Shown: positions 22,529 through 31,723, counted from the first letter of the stretch. The stretch is 53,194 bases of DNA from Parabacteroides faecalis (GCF_022809355.1 NZ_JAKZMM010000030.1:1-53194), one strand, 5' to 3'. Notes: generated by a model from the sequence alone, not told the origin. Translations and numbers: made by a program.

Positions 22529-23842
22529 TTATCCTAAAATCATACCGATGATGGTGGCAGACAAAACTGAAACCAAGGCTCCACCTATCATTGCCTTGAA
22601 ACCCGTACGAGAAATCAAGTCTTTCTTTTCAGGAGCCAACACACCCAGTCCGCCCAATAATATACCGATAGAAGATATATTGGCAAATCCACATAAGATA
22701 TAAGTGGACATAATCACCGATTTCTGCGAAACAAACAATCCGGCATCCCGCCATTCCTGCAACTGGAAGTAAGCAACGAACTCATTCAGAATCGTCTTTT
22801 GTCCCAGCAAAGAACCAACCAGCATAATATCATCCGAAGGAACACCGATCAGCCACATAAACGGAGCCGTAATGACACCCAGAATAAACTGAAACGTCAA
22901 TCCATCCGACTTACCATCCGTCATCTTGACAATCCATTCGTTTAATCCCGTATAATGGCCTATGACATTATTCGTAAAGTAATTCACCATGGCAATCAAA
23001 GAGATAAACACCAAAAGCATCGCTGCGATATTCGTCATCAGTTTGACACCGGTAACTGTACCCGACGAAATAGCTCCCAACACATTACTGTGACCTTCAT
23101 CGCCCCATTCCGCTTTCGAATCCTTCTGGATCGGCTCGGTTTGCGGACACATAATCTTCGCAATCACAATAGAACCCGGCACTGCCATGACGGAAGCAGA
23201 CAACAAATGGGTAGCAAACATCTGCTGCGCTATCGGATCTTGTCCGCCCAACATACCTACATAACTGCCCATTACCGAACCGGCAATCGTTCCCATACCG
23301 GAAACCATAACGAGAAACAACTCCGAACGGTTCATCGTTGGCAAATAATTCTTAATCAAAACCGGCGATTCGGTCATACCTAAAAAGATATTACCACAGG
23401 CAACCAAACCTTCTGTACCGGATATATTCATCACCTTCCGCAGTAACCACGACAACGCGCCTACTACTTTCTGGATAATTCCCCAATAATAAAAGATAGA
23501 AACCAAAGCCGAGAAGAAAACAACGATCGGCAAAGAATGAAGCAAGAAACTGAATCCGGCCGACTTCGAAGCATACGGACCTAACAGGAAATCCAATCCC
23601 GCACTTGTAAAGTCCATCAGCTTGACAAAGATAATACCTAATGACTTAAACAAACTTCCTACGATAGGAATATAAAGAATAGACAAAGCCAATACCAACT
23701 GTATCAGCAAACCTCCACCCACCAACTTCCAATCGATACGTTTCCGATCATAACTAAACAAATAGGCTATGGCAATTACTACCAAAATACCTGCAATGCC
23801 TCTTCCCAAAGACATCCATCCAAATCCTGCTGTCTCAATCAT
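22529..23842 (-). CDS. Concentrative nucleoside transporter (CNT, NupC-like)
   Basis: A 437-residue membrane protein with about 10-11 segments. CNT marks are GNIFLGMTESPVLIKNYLP (hairpin 1 region with the conserved Glu), MVSGMGTIAGSVMGSYVGM, and the late stretch GFANISSIGILLGGLG. It imports nucleosides with sodium or protons across the inner membrane. It starts one base after the bifunctional nuclease gene, so the two are co-transcribed. Confidence 0.9.
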   Translation of the reverse strand: MIETAGFGWMSLGRGIAGILVVIAIAYLFSYDRKRIDWKLVGGGLLIQLVLALSILYIPIVGSLFKSLGIIFVKLMDFTSAGLDFLLGPYASKSAGFSFLLHSLPIVVFFSALVSIFYYWGIIQKVVGALSWLLRKVMNISGTEGLVACGNIFLGMTESPVLIKNYLPTMNRSELFLVMVSGMGTIAGSVMGSYVGMLGGQDPIAQQMFATHLLSASVMAVPGSIVIAKIMCPQTEPIQKDSKAEWGDEGHSNVLGAISSGTVTGVKLMTNIAAMLLVFISLIAMVNYFTNNVIGHYTGLNEWIVKMTDGKSDGLTFQFILGVITAPFMWLIGVPSDDIMLVGSLLGQKTILNEFVAYFQLQEWRDAGLFVSQKSVIMSTYILCGFANISSIGILLGGLGVLAPEKKDLISRTGFKAMIGGALVSVLSATIIGMILG

Positions 23843-23843
23843 A

Positions 23844-24533
23844 CTATTTTAAATCTTCTCTTCGTTTTAATTCATCTTTATAAATCTTCGCATGCTCATA
23901 ATGTTCGGAGTCAACGGCTTCCTGAAACTTCTGTTCCAGTATTTCCAATGGCATATAACTTAACCACAAGTCCAAGTCTGATGCATTATGGAAATCGTCG
24001 GGCGACTTATCTTTCCAAAGCTGTTCGAATTCTTCCTCATCCACTAAATCGTAGGATTCGTCTTCTTCTGCCTCATCATCCTCTTCTTCTCCGGAGTCCG
24101 TATCATCCGAGTTCTTTTCGAATATCAAGCCACACTCGTTCAACACTTCTTCGGAAGTAAAGATATCGACCTTCAACCGCAAAGCAATGGCAATGGCATC
24201 AGAGGTTCTTGAATCTATCCGTACCTGACGTTCGCCATCAAACAAAACCAGTTCGGCATAAAACACGCCATCCAGGAATTTATAGATATATACTTCTTGC
24301 AACAGAATGCCAAATGAATGGGTAAATGTTACAAACAGATCATGCGTTAGAGGCCGGGGCGGAGTCAGATGCTCCAAAGCCATCGCAATCGACTGGGCTT
24401 CAGCCATACCTACAATAATAGGAATACGATGCGGTCCGTCTACTTCCGACAAGATCAACGCATAGGCTCCCGACTGTACCTGGCTTCCAGTCAATCCTTG
24501 TACTTTAAGTTTTATTTTCTTTGCCATACTCAT
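23844..24533 (-). CDS. Bifunctional nuclease family protein with UvrB/UvrC motif
   Basis: Residues about 5-135 form the DUF151/BFN domain (GAYALILSEVDGPHRIPIIV, AQSIAMALE, RPLTHDLF, ASDAIAIALRL-like). An acidic linker follows (GEEEDDEAEEDE, about 147-165), and the last 35 residues (LEILEQKFQEAVDSEHYEHA, KIYKDELKRRE) are a UvrB/UvrC interaction motif. BFN domains have reported DNase and RNase activity, and the tail suggests a protein partner in repair. This domain fusion is usual in Bacteroidetes. Confidence 0.87.
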   Translation of the reverse strand: MSMAKKIKLKVQGLTGSQVQSGAYALILSEVDGPHRIPIIVGMAEAQSIAMALEHLTPPRPLTHDLFVTFTHSFGILLQEVYIYKFLDGVFYAELVLFDGERQVRIDSRTSDAIAIALRLKVDIFTSEEVLNECGLIFEKNSDDTDSGEEEDDEAEEDESYDLVDEEEFEQLWKDKSPDDFHNASDLDLWLSYMPLEILEQKFQEAVDSEHYEHAKIYKDELKRREDLK

Positions 24534-24594
24534 CCGTTGATAGGATACAAAGATATACTTTTTTCGATAACTTTAATCCGCTCGGCCTATCTAT

Positions 24595-25035
24595 TTATTC
24601 ATCCACTGCCCACTGCTTCATTTCGTACATATCCCGGTATTCTTCCCACTCAGGGTCTAATTCCGTATAAATAGTAATGGGTAACTGCTCAAAGTCTTTC
24701 AAGGCTTCATTCAACCGTTCACCAAACACCCGGACAGTTCGCGTATAATAAACCCAGATCTTTTCTCCACCACCGGTATAAACACTGGTCTGGATCGCCA
24801 GCTTGTCTTTTTCCATGGCCTTACGCAAAGCTACTTCCACGGCTTCCATCCGCTCGGCTTCTGCATCCGAAGGCATGCCTTGTTCGGCAGGTGTATATTT
24901 CCAGGTAATCTCCACTCGTTCCTTCAACTTTCCACTCTGCATAAACTCAGTCAGTTCATCCCGGCCATAGATAGCCACCAAATCACCGTTGTCATTCTCA
25001 GACAATGCCGTAAACCATTTATCACTTAATTTCAT
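24595..25035 (-). CDS. DUF695 domain protein
   Basis: Starting at 25035 gives a 146-residue soluble protein, MKLSDKWFTALSENDNGDLV. It continues FMQSGKLKERVEITWKYTP and YYTRTVRVFGERLNEAL, the pattern of DUF695. The longer in-frame extension to 25269 overlaps the LysR gene in a different frame and is not credible. Function is unknown; DUF695 proteins are often small cytosolic proteins. Confidence 0.78.
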   Translation of the reverse strand: MKLSDKWFTALSENDNGDLVAIYGRDELTEFMQSGKLKERVEITWKYTPAEQGMPSDAEAERMEAVEVALRKAMEKDKLAIQTSVYTGGGEKIWVYYTRTVRVFGERLNEALKDFEQLPITIYTELDPEWEEYRDMYEMKQWAVDE

Positions 25036-25115
25036 AATTGTATATTCTTTATTAATAGGAAAACAAAGATAGAAGTTTTCAGCAGAAACGTCAACTTCAT
25101 AAAATGATAATCCTT

Positions 25116-26024
25116 TCAAGAGTTCGAAGTTCTGTATTTCATCCCCTCTTTTGCTTCCTGTTGCAAACATGCAGCGAAAGCAAGAGCTGATTTCTTCCGA
25201 TAGATACCTTGGGGCCAGAACAGAAATGCCTTTGAAGTAATATGGTCTGTATATAAAATAGGAATACACACTAAATTCGGTTCACCTCGTACTGCCGCTT
25301 CTGTCAGTATCGTACTCCAATATCCTCCGGATAAGGTATGAATAATAGTATGTACATCATTAATTTCAATACCAACCTTCAGCTTCAACTGATGTTTTCG
25401 GCAGATACTGTCCAGTTTCTTTCTGGTTGCAAATCCTTTTTCCGGTAGAATCAAAGGAGCTTGTTCCAGTTTCTTTAAAGTAATGGAAGATAATCCGGCC
25501 CATGAATGCGACTGATGCACAATAAAACAAAGACGGGAAGTAAATAGTGGTAACCGTTCCAGTTCTGCAGGCCATTCCTCGGCATCAAACGAAAGAATAA
25601 AATCCAGCGAATTATCTTTTAGCCGATCAATCAATTCGGCCGAAGTCGCCAAGGTAACCAGAACCTTTATACCCGGATAAGTTTTAGCAAACTGTTTCAT
25701 GGCTGATATCAGCAACGGACTCAAACTGTAAGTCGCTCCAATGTGCAAGATACCGGTTTCAATACCTTTTAGATCGCGTATAATCTGTCGTCCGTTTTCT
25801 GCGTCCTGAATAGATTTCCGGGCAAAAGGCAGAAATGCATTGCCCGCTTCTGTCGGAATAACCCGTTTACCGATACGGTCGAAGAGCAGAATATCCAGTT
25901 CGTCTTCCAACTGCTTAATCTGATGCGATAGTGTACTCTGTGAAATGTGCAATTGGCGTGCAGCTTCAGAGAAGTTCTGCAATTCACAAGCTGCCATAAA
26001 ATACTTCAATTGTCGTAGTTCCAT
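25116..26024 (-). CDS. LysR-family transcriptional regulator
   Basis: 302 residues: an N-terminal winged HTH (MELRQLKYFMAACELQNFSE, HISQSTLSHQIKQLEDELD) and a substrate-binding domain (GILHIGATYSLSPLLISAMK, LDFILSFD). It is divergent from the flavodoxin-like gene and katA, and the -7 boxes of the two directions lie 22 bases apart (26081-26074 minus, 26103-26110 plus), so it probably controls both. An OxyR-like function is tempting, but the paired redox cysteines of OxyR are not evident, so the inducer is open. Confidence 0.88.
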   Translation of the reverse strand: MELRQLKYFMAACELQNFSEAARQLHISQSTLSHQIKQLEDELDILLFDRIGKRVIPTEAGNAFLPFARKSIQDAENGRQIIRDLKGIETGILHIGATYSLSPLLISAMKQFAKTYPGIKVLVTLATSAELIDRLKDNSLDFILSFDAEEWPAELERLPLFTSRLCFIVHQSHSWAGLSSITLKKLEQAPLILPEKGFATRKKLDSICRKHQLKLKVGIEINDVHTIIHTLSGGYWSTILTEAAVRGEPNLVCIPILYTDHITSKAFLFWPQGIYRKKSALAFAACLQQEAKEGMKYRTSNS

Positions 26025-26073
26025 AGGGCTTAATCGTTTTTATCAATATGCATGATCGAAAAATAGAGAAACA

Positions 26074-26110
26074 CAAATATAACCGTTTTTTCATACGGAC
26101 ACTACATTTG
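26074..26110. promoter_or_regulatory. Divergent lysR and flavodoxin/katA promoters
   Basis: TATATTTG on the minus strand (26081-26074) and TACATTTG on the plus strand (26103-26110) both match the TAnnTTTG -7 consensus. Neither has a clear TTTG at -33. Weak -33 boxes would fit promoters that need an activator such as LysR. Confidence 0.55.
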
Positions 26111-26128
26111 TACAAAATCAAATTTGAC

Positions 26129-26563
26129 ATGAAAGCGATCGTTCTATATTATAGTCATAAAGGAAAGACAGCGCGGTTTGCAAGAGAAATTGCCATGTAT
26201 TTATGGTCTAAAGGATTGCACGTCTCCCTGAGTTCTCTTTCTGACTTCGAACCTGCAAGAATCAAAGAAACCGACTTCCTCATTACCGGATGTTGGACTT
26301 GCGGATGGTTCGTTGTCGGGCAACATCCTCATAAAACCTGGTGCGAACTCAGCAAACCTTTGTCGGGTATTGTTCCTCCCGAACAAACTTTATTCTTCAC
26401 GACCTACAAAATACGTACCGGAAGTATGTTCAACCGGATGAAAAAGGTCATGCAGATTCCCGCAAAAGCCCAATCGTTTGAGCTTCGCTCACGAACCGGA
26501 ATGCTGACTGCCGACGACAAACTTATACTCGATGCTTTGATATATTCTAAAACCAATCAATAA
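26129..26563 (+). CDS. Flavodoxin-family protein
   Basis: 144 residues starting [20 protein letters not shown], the flavodoxin phosphate-binding loop, followed by [20 protein letters not shown], where a flavin loop is expected. The Cys pair in CWTC could be redox active. The ATG at 26129 is used, because the longer start (26048) would overlap the promoter region. The gene lies 16 bases before katA, which suggests an oxidative-stress operon. Electron partner unknown. Confidence 0.78.
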   Translation: MKAIVLYYSHKGKTARFAREIAMYLWSKGLHVSLSSLSDFEPARIKETDFLITGCWTCGWFVVGQHPHKTWCELSKPLSGIVPPEQTLFFTTYKIRTGSMFNRMKKVMQIPAKAQSFELRSRTGMLTADDKLILDALIYSKTNQ

Positions 26564-26579
26564 ACTAAAGTCAATTGTT

Positions 26580-28043
26580 ATGGAAGAAAAGAAACTGACT
26601 AGCGCCTCAGGCGCACCTGTTGCCGACAATCAGAATGTAGCCACTGCCGGCCGTCGAGGACCAATGCTTCTGCAAGACGTGTGGTTTCTGGAAAAATTGG
26701 CTCATTTTGACCGTGAAGTGATTCCCGAACGCCGTATGCATGCCAAAGGTTCTGGTGCTTTTGGGAAATTCACCGTTACGCACGACATTACCCGCTATAC
26801 AAAAGCGGCCCTCTTTTCTCAGGTTGGAAAGGAAACCGAAGTCTTTGTTCGTTTCTCTACGGTAGCCGGAGAACGGGGAGCTGCTGATGCGGAAAGAGAT
26901 ATCCGCGGATTTGCCATCAAATTCTATACAGAAGAAGGTAATTGGGATTTGGTAGGTAATAATACACCGGTATTCTTCTTGCGCGATCCACTTAAATTCC
27001 CGGATTTGAATCATGCCGTTAAACGGGATCCGCATACACACATGCGCAGTGCCCGCAATAACTGGGACTTTTGGACGCTTTTGCCCGAAGCACTTCATCA
27101 GGTAACGATTACCATGAGCGACCGTGGTATTCCGTATTCGTACCGCCACATGCACGGTTATGGAAGTCATACCTTCTCATTTATCAATGCAGCCGGCGAA
27201 CGTAACTGGGTAAAGTTCCATCTGCTCACGCAACAAGGTATCAAGAACCTTACCGATCAGGAAGCGGAAGCCATCATCGGGAAAGACCGGGAAAGTCATC
27301 ATCGCGACCTCTTTGAAAGTATTCAAAAAGGAGATTTCCCCAAATGGACCATGTATGTGCAGATCATGACAGAAGAACAAGCTAAAAACATGCCTTATAA
27401 CCCATTTGATCTCACAAAGGTCTGGTCTCAAAAGGAATATCCGTTGATAGAAGTTGGCGTATTGGAACTGAACCGGAATCCGGAGAATTACTTTGCCGAC
27501 GTAGAGCAGGCAGCTTTCAATCCGGCTAACGTTGTTCCGGGCATAAGCTTCTCGCCCGACCGGATGTTGCAAGGCCGCTTATTCTCGTATGGAGACGCGC
27601 AAAGATATCGTTTGGGAGTGAATCATTACCAGATACCGGTAAACCGGAGCCGTTGTCCTTTCTTAAACATGTATCATCGGGACGGACAAATGCGAGTGGA
27701 CGGAAATCATGGAGCGACTCTCGGATATGAACCTAACAGTTATGGTGAATGGCGAGATCAAAATGAATACAAAGAACCACCTTTGGAACTGGATGGAAGT
27801 GCTTATCAGTGGGATTTCAGGGAAGACGATGCCGACTATTATTCACAACCGGCTGCTCTTTTCCGTCTGATGACACCCGAGCAGCAACAAGTCTTGTTCG
27901 AAAACACAGCTCGTTCGATGGGCGACATTCCTGAATTCATCAAGGTGCGCCACATACAAAACTGTGCAAAAGCCGACAAGAATTACGGCCTCGGCGTAGC
28001 CCGTGCCTTAGGTTTGGAGCACGTTCTTGCTGAGATGGAATAA
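26580..28043 (+). CDS. katA: Heme catalase
   Basis: A 487-residue small-subunit, clade 3-type monofunctional catalase. Distal His54 ([12 protein letters not shown]), Asn127 ([15 protein letters not shown]) and the proximal heme Tyr in [14 protein letters not shown] are present. It decomposes hydrogen peroxide in the cytoplasm, important for aerotolerance of an anaerobe. It probably shares a transcript with the flavodoxin-like gene under the divergent LysR. A 68-base inverted repeat follows 15 bases after the stop. Confidence 0.96.
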   Translation: MEEKKLTSASGAPVADNQNVATAGRRGPMLLQDVWFLEKLAHFDREVIPERRMHAKGSGAFGKFTVTHDITRYTKAALFSQVGKETEVFVRFSTVAGERGAADAERDIRGFAIKFYTEEGNWDLVGNNTPVFFLRDPLKFPDLNHAVKRDPHTHMRSARNNWDFWTLLPEALHQVTITMSDRGIPYSYRHMHGYGSHTFSFINAAGERNWVKFHLLTQQGIKNLTDQEAEAIIGKDRESHHRDLFESIQKGDFPKWTMYVQIMTEEQAKNMPYNPFDLTKVWSQKEYPLIEVGVLELNRNPENYFADVEQAAFNPANVVPGISFSPDRMLQGRLFSYGDAQRYRLGVNHYQIPVNRSRCPFLNMYHRDGQMRVDGNHGATLGYEPNSYGEWRDQNEYKEPPLELDGSAYQWDFREDDADYYSQPAALFRLMTPEQQQVLFENTARSMGDIPEFIKVRHIQNCAKADKNYGLGVARALGLEHVLAEME

Positions 28044-28058
28044 CAGACAATAATATTA

Positions 28059-28126
28059 GGCACGGATTACGCGGATTAACACGGTAAATATTCATTTAAA
28101 ACCGTGTTTCCCGTGGAATCCGTGCC
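28059..28126. repeat. 68-base dispersed inverted repeat, copy 1
   Basis: Begins GGCACGGATTACGCGG and ends GGAATCCGTGCC; the arms pair with a loop around TAAATATTCATTTAAA. It differs from copy 2 (30308-30375) at two positions. It may end katA transcription. It is followed by an ATTGTCAATTGTCAATT repeat (28135-28151). Confidence 0.85.
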
Positions 28127-28150
28127 TTTTTATAATTGTCAATTGTCAAT

Positions 28151-30226
28151 TCAATGGAGACGGAGTTTGTACGTCGTCTGTCCTACCCGGACGATGTAGA
28201 TGCCGGGTTGCAGGCCGTGGTATTGCTTCAGGCCTATCTGTTCTTCGTTCTTCACTACCGCACCGCTCATGCTGACGATGATGACTTGCTCGCGCTGTGG
28301 AGTCTGGACATACAGGCTGCCATCCTTTGTATAGACTTTCACGCCCTCGATCTGCTCGATACCCGTCGGATCTTCTTTTTCTTCCGCACCTTCGGCTTTG
28401 AGATAGATGTGGGTCCAAATGTTGTTAATCGGGTATTCTCCGGGCTGCGTGCCTTCCTTCAATTCTTCCCAACCTCCGTAGTAGCTACGTTTGTAATAGA
28501 CTTTGAAGTTGTCGAAGGTGTAGTTGGCTGTATCTTTCTCTACATAAACGGTGATAGAACCGCCTTCGCGCACCACTTGCTTGCTGGTAGAAACCTCTAC
28601 CCCGTCGCACACGTCTTCTACATAGATGTTGTAGTAGCTGATGGGATCGGGACGGTAATCCGGGTCGCGGTGACCACACTCGGTGCAATAGCCGTTCACA
28701 TAGTGGTGGCCGGTGGCGGGGATGATCTCGCCTGCTGTAACGACTTCGCCACACACCGTACAAACCTCATCACCGGTATAGCCATCTACCGTGCAGGTAA
28801 CTTCCTTAGCATTTTGTATTTCTGTCTCACCGTGTCCGGTGGCAGGAATATCTTCAGTCTTTGTCTGCTTCTCTGCCCAATCTACATCCACGCTGAATGT
28901 TGCCGTATAGGTCATTTCACCTTTTTCGGTACAGGCGGGGGCTTTGGTTTGCTTGCTTGTCACGGTTGCTGTGGCGGTCTGGCTATGTTCGCTGTCGTGC
29001 TGACATACCCGCTTGGCTGTGCAGGCCGTATTGTCTTCGCTCCACTCGTAAGTAGGATCTCCATATCTATGCAAATGATCATTCTCCTTGCTATAGAAGC
29101 ATTTATCATTAATTTCGGTAAGTTCTGTTTCCTCGCTAAACGGCGAACCTGAAATTTCCGCTACATTCTCTTCACTTTCACCAACCTTTACCGCAATAAC
29201 TTTCCCATCCTGAGGCACTATGCTAATATTTGTTTTAGCCCTGACACCACTACTCTCCGAATCCGATTTTGTGCTCTCTACGTTACCACTCATGGCTGTC
29301 ACTTCTCCTCCTGAGATAGAAACTCCACCATTAGAGGTCAAGATTCCGTAACTTTGAGTATGAGCATTAGCTCCTATAGCTCTAATTACACCACCTAATA
29401 TCTGGACGTTTCCTATAGCATAGATACCTGCAGTCATCGAATTCGATCCTGTGCCCTTACCACTCATGGCTGTCACTTCTCCTCCTGAGATAGAAACCCC
29501 TCCATCAGAGGTCAAGATTCCGTAACTTTTCGATTCTATGTTCTCTACGTTGCCACTCATGGCTGTCACTTCTCCTCCTGAGATAGAAACCCCTCCATTA
29601 GAGGTCCAGATTCCGTAGCTTTGAGTAAGAGCATCAGCTCCTATAGCTCTAATTACACCACCTGATATCTGGACGTTTTCTATAGCATAGATACCAGTAC
29701 TTACAAAAGAACTACTACCACCTTCTGATATAACTGAACCTGCGGAAACTTCGATGCTACCAGAAGCATTTATTCCATAACTATATGCATTACCATACTG
29801 CGCCTCTACATTACCGCCTTTTACTTGAAGGCTTCCGGTTCCCCGGATTTTGATATTTCCAGCAGTTGTACGGATACCATAACTAAATACCATGCCTGAT
29901 TTATTCTTGTCCACACCTATAACGGTATTTTCACCAACCAGTTCTATATCCAAATCTCCATTCTCATAAAAGATAGCTGCATCTTCGTGATCATTTCCTT
30001 GGATATTTACACCATTCAGGGTCAGAACAGAGCCATTCCATTTGACATGATAGTCATTTTCAGAAGCACCATCCGTTATTACTGCACCATTAACCGTCTT
30101 AGCGTAAACGGGTGAGCTATCAGTGCCTATCAATTCCTCACCACCAACATAAATTGCATTTTCTACTGCACTCATCACACAAGGTAAGAGCAGTAACATC
30201 ATAAATAAAGTAAAGATTTTCTTCAT
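28151..30226 (-). CDS. Large exported surface protein with internal repeats and sorting-like C-terminus
   Basis: 691 residues with a signal peptide (MKKIFTLFMMLLLLPCVMSA). Residues about 100-320 form a right-handed-helix-like region with repeats of SGGEVTAMSGNVE and GILTSNGGVSI, near-identical also in DNA at about 29292, 29464 and 29560. Residues about 390-540 carry cysteine pairs (CTVDGYTGDEVCTVCG and GYCTECG). The last 65 residues (EGVKVYTKDGSLYVQTPQRE .. GLQPGIYIVRVG) resemble the C-terminal sorting domain of Bacteroidetes cell-surface proteins. Probably an adhesin or carbohydrate-binding protein; the repeats could recombine. It lies between two copies of a 68-base repeat. Confidence 0.75.
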   Translation of the reverse strand: MKKIFTLFMMLLLLPCVMSAVENAIYVGGEELIGTDSSPVYAKTVNGAVITDGASENDYHVKWNGSVLTLNGVNIQGNDHEDAAIFYENGDLDIELVGENTVIGVDKNKSGMVFSYGIRTTAGNIKIRGTGSLQVKGGNVEAQYGNAYSYGINASGSIEVSAGSVISEGGSSSFVSTGIYAIENVQISGGVIRAIGADALTQSYGIWTSNGGVSISGGEVTAMSGNVENIESKSYGILTSDGGVSISGGEVTAMSGKGTGSNSMTAGIYAIGNVQILGGVIRAIGANAHTQSYGILTSNGGVSISGGEVTAMSGNVESTKSDSESSGVRAKTNISIVPQDGKVIAVKVGESEENVAEISGSPFSEETELTEINDKCFYSKENDHLHRYGDPTYEWSEDNTACTAKRVCQHDSEHSQTATATVTSKQTKAPACTEKGEMTYTATFSVDVDWAEKQTKTEDIPATGHGETEIQNAKEVTCTVDGYTGDEVCTVCGEVVTAGEIIPATGHHYVNGYCTECGHRDPDYRPDPISYYNIYVEDVCDGVEVSTSKQVVREGGSITVYVEKDTANYTFDNFKVYYKRSYYGGWEELKEGTQPGEYPINNIWTHIYLKAEGAEEKEDPTGIEQIEGVKVYTKDGSLYVQTPQREQVIIVSMSGAVVKNEEQIGLKQYHGLQPGIYIVRVGQTTYKLRLH

Positions 30227-30278
30227 ATATACTTGTTGTTTTTGTTTGTTTATACATTCATATCATTTTATATATGTA

Positions 30279-30300
30279 GAGACGTGGCGTGCCGCGTCTC
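30279..30300. repeat. 22-base palindrome (10+2+10)
   Basis: Arms GAGACGTGGC and GCCGCGTCTC around a GT centre, with one G-T pair. It lies in the gap (30227-30418) upstream of the surface protein gene, next to 68-base repeat copy 2. Confidence 0.7.
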
Positions 30301-30307
30301 AATTTCA

Positions 30308-30375
30308 GGCACGGATTACGCGGATTAACACGGTAAATATTCATTTAAAACCGTGTTTTCCGTGAAATCCGTGCC
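30308..30375. repeat. 68-base dispersed inverted repeat, copy 2
   Basis: Same length and sequence as 28059-28126 except for two bases in the right arm. The two copies are in direct orientation and bracket the surface protein gene. Confidence 0.85.
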
Positions 30376-30418
30376 TATCCATGAGGCATCGGTATCAACA
30401 CCGGGTTGAAATCCGATG

Positions 30419-31249
30419 TTATTCGACCGGGACGAACTCCAGATTGCCATCGCCCTTATCATCTCCTTCTCCCTCCGGTTTCGAAGTTTCCTCCTTGCCA
30501 CTGTTGAGTTGGGCGATGCGCTGTTTGTAGAGCGTCTTGACATCCTGGATGACCGCGTTCAGGCCCGTCAGGAAGGAAAGAGATTCTTCCGACTCGTTCA
30601 ACACGTTCGAGGCAAACGCCAGGCTGGTCACTTCCTGATACCAGTCGCCCATCTGCACGCGCAGGTCGCGCATCTTCTCATTCATGTCCAGCGACGAACT
30701 CTTCACGTCTGCCTCCTTCACCAACGCCTCAAACTGATCGTTGTAGGCCTGCAACGTGTCGAGGTCTTTTTCAATGCCCAGCGCCGTCACCGCATCCACG
30801 TTCTCCGTCTTGTTCATATCCAACAAGAAACCTTTGATCACCACCGTCTCCTGGTTGTAAGCCAGACGGCCCGCACCCCGGTAGGGCTTCGCCACGAGGT
30901 AAAGCTTCTCGGCAGCGGCAGCAACAGCCGCGTCGAGGGCGTCGCGCGAGAAATCGATCCGCTCAATGATATACGCCAGCATCCGGTCGCGCAGGCGGTC
31001 GATCTCCTTCTTCGGCTTCGTCTCCGCCTTCAACTGCGATTTGAGGGTCAGGTCGTTCATCGAAGCCAAAAAGGCTTTCCCTTCTGCCACCAGTTCGGCT
31101 GTAATTCCCAACTTCGGGGCATGCTGCCCGCCCTCTTCATCGTCTTCGAGGGGCAACAACGCCATGAAACGCTCCATGAAACTGATAAATTCGGCGTTTG
31201 TCAAATTGCCGAAATAGATGTCTTCTACTTGAATGTAATTCTTTCTCAT
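30419..31249 (-). CDS. DUF6261 family protein
   Basis: The 276-residue protein starts MRKNYIQVEDIYFGNLTNAE, which I recognise as the DUF6261 family, often found in several copies in Bacteroides and Parabacteroides genomes. It is almost entirely helical, has no signal peptide, and ends in an acidic/Gly tail (EETSKPEGEGDDKGDG). Function unknown. No promoter was found in the short space before the 42-base tandem array; the array lies directly upstream of its start. Confidence 0.8.
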   Translation of the reverse strand: MRKNYIQVEDIYFGNLTNAEFISFMERFMALLPLEDDEEGGQHAPKLGITAELVAEGKAFLASMNDLTLKSQLKAETKPKKEIDRLRDRMLAYIIERIDFSRDALDAAVAAAAEKLYLVAKPYRGAGRLAYNQETVVIKGFLLDMNKTENVDAVTALGIEKDLDTLQAYNDQFEALVKEADVKSSSLDMNEKMRDLRVQMGDWYQEVTSLAFASNVLNESEESLSFLTGLNAVIQDVKTLYKQRIAQLNSGKEETSKPEGEGDDKGDGNLEFVPVE

Positions 31250-31317
31250 AATCTGATAATTTATTGTTACACGTATTCTTTTTTGCTATCTCCGTACCCC
31301 CAGAAACCGTGCAGGAG

Positions 31318-31611
31318 CAGATTGGGTCCATCAAATCTGCCCTTGCACCCTCGCAACAGGGGATTTGGTCCATCAAATCAGCCCACGCGACCTTGCAACG
31401 GGGAATTTGGTCCATCAAATCGGCCCACGCGACCTTGCAACAGGGGATTTGGTCCATCAAATCAGCCCACGCGACCTTGCAACGGGGAATTTGGTCCATC
31501 AAATCGGCCCACGCGACCTTGCAACGGGGGATTTGATCCATCAAATCGGCCCACGCGACCTTGCAACGGGGGATTTGATCCATCAAATCGGCCCACGCGA
31601 CCTTGCAACGG
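31318..31611. repeat. Tandem array, 42-base period, 7 copies
   Basis: The string TCCATCAAATC recurs at 31327, 31369, 31411, 31453, 31495, 31537 and 31579, always 42 bases apart. Each unit has a GATTTG..CAAATC dyad and the sequence GCGACCTTGCAACGGGG. Copies differ at a few positions (CAACGGGG or CAACAGGGG, TTGG or TTGA); the first is the most diverged. Since 42 is divisible by three, open frames pass through it by chance. It belongs to an 857-base stretch (31250-32106) without a confidently called gene. Confidence 0.9.
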
Positions 31612-31623
31612 ATGCCTCGATCC

Positions 31624-31645
31624 GCATCGGGTTAAAACCCGATGC
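31624..31645. repeat. 22-base palindrome (10+2+10)
   Basis: Perfect arms GCATCGGGTT and AACCCGATGC around an AA centre, right after the 42-base array. A related imperfect copy is near 30387-30415. Confidence 0.75.
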
Positions 31646-31675
31646 TCCGTATGGGGCCTTGATACCGTCTGGTTG

Positions 31676-31697
31676 GAGGCGCAGCACGCTGCGCCTC
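31676..31697. repeat. 22-base palindrome (10+2+10)
   Basis: Perfect arms GAGGCGCAGC and GCTGCGCCTC around an AC centre. Same architecture as 30279-30300. Followed by an array of CCATTGT/CAATT repeats (31707-31747). Confidence 0.75.
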
Positions 31698-31723
31698 TAC
31701 CAACAATGGATAATTGTCCATTG

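Noticed and set aside
24595-25269. 224-residue version of the DUF695 protein
   Set aside because: The N-terminal 78 residues overlap the end of the LysR gene in another frame and lack family similarity; the ATG at 25035 begins the domain.
28136-29152. 338-codon plus-strand ORF
   Set aside because: It is antisense to the repeat-containing surface protein, which has a signal peptide and repeat structure; the plus frame shows no motif.
31137-31586. 149-codon minus-strand ORF of 14-residue repeats (MDQIPRCKVAWADL)
   Set aside because: It overlaps the DUF6261 start in another frame and consists of the tandem repeat read through; no ribosome binding site or unique sequence.
31318-31611. CRISPR array
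   Set aside because: The 42-base units are contiguous without unique spacers, and no cas genes are present.
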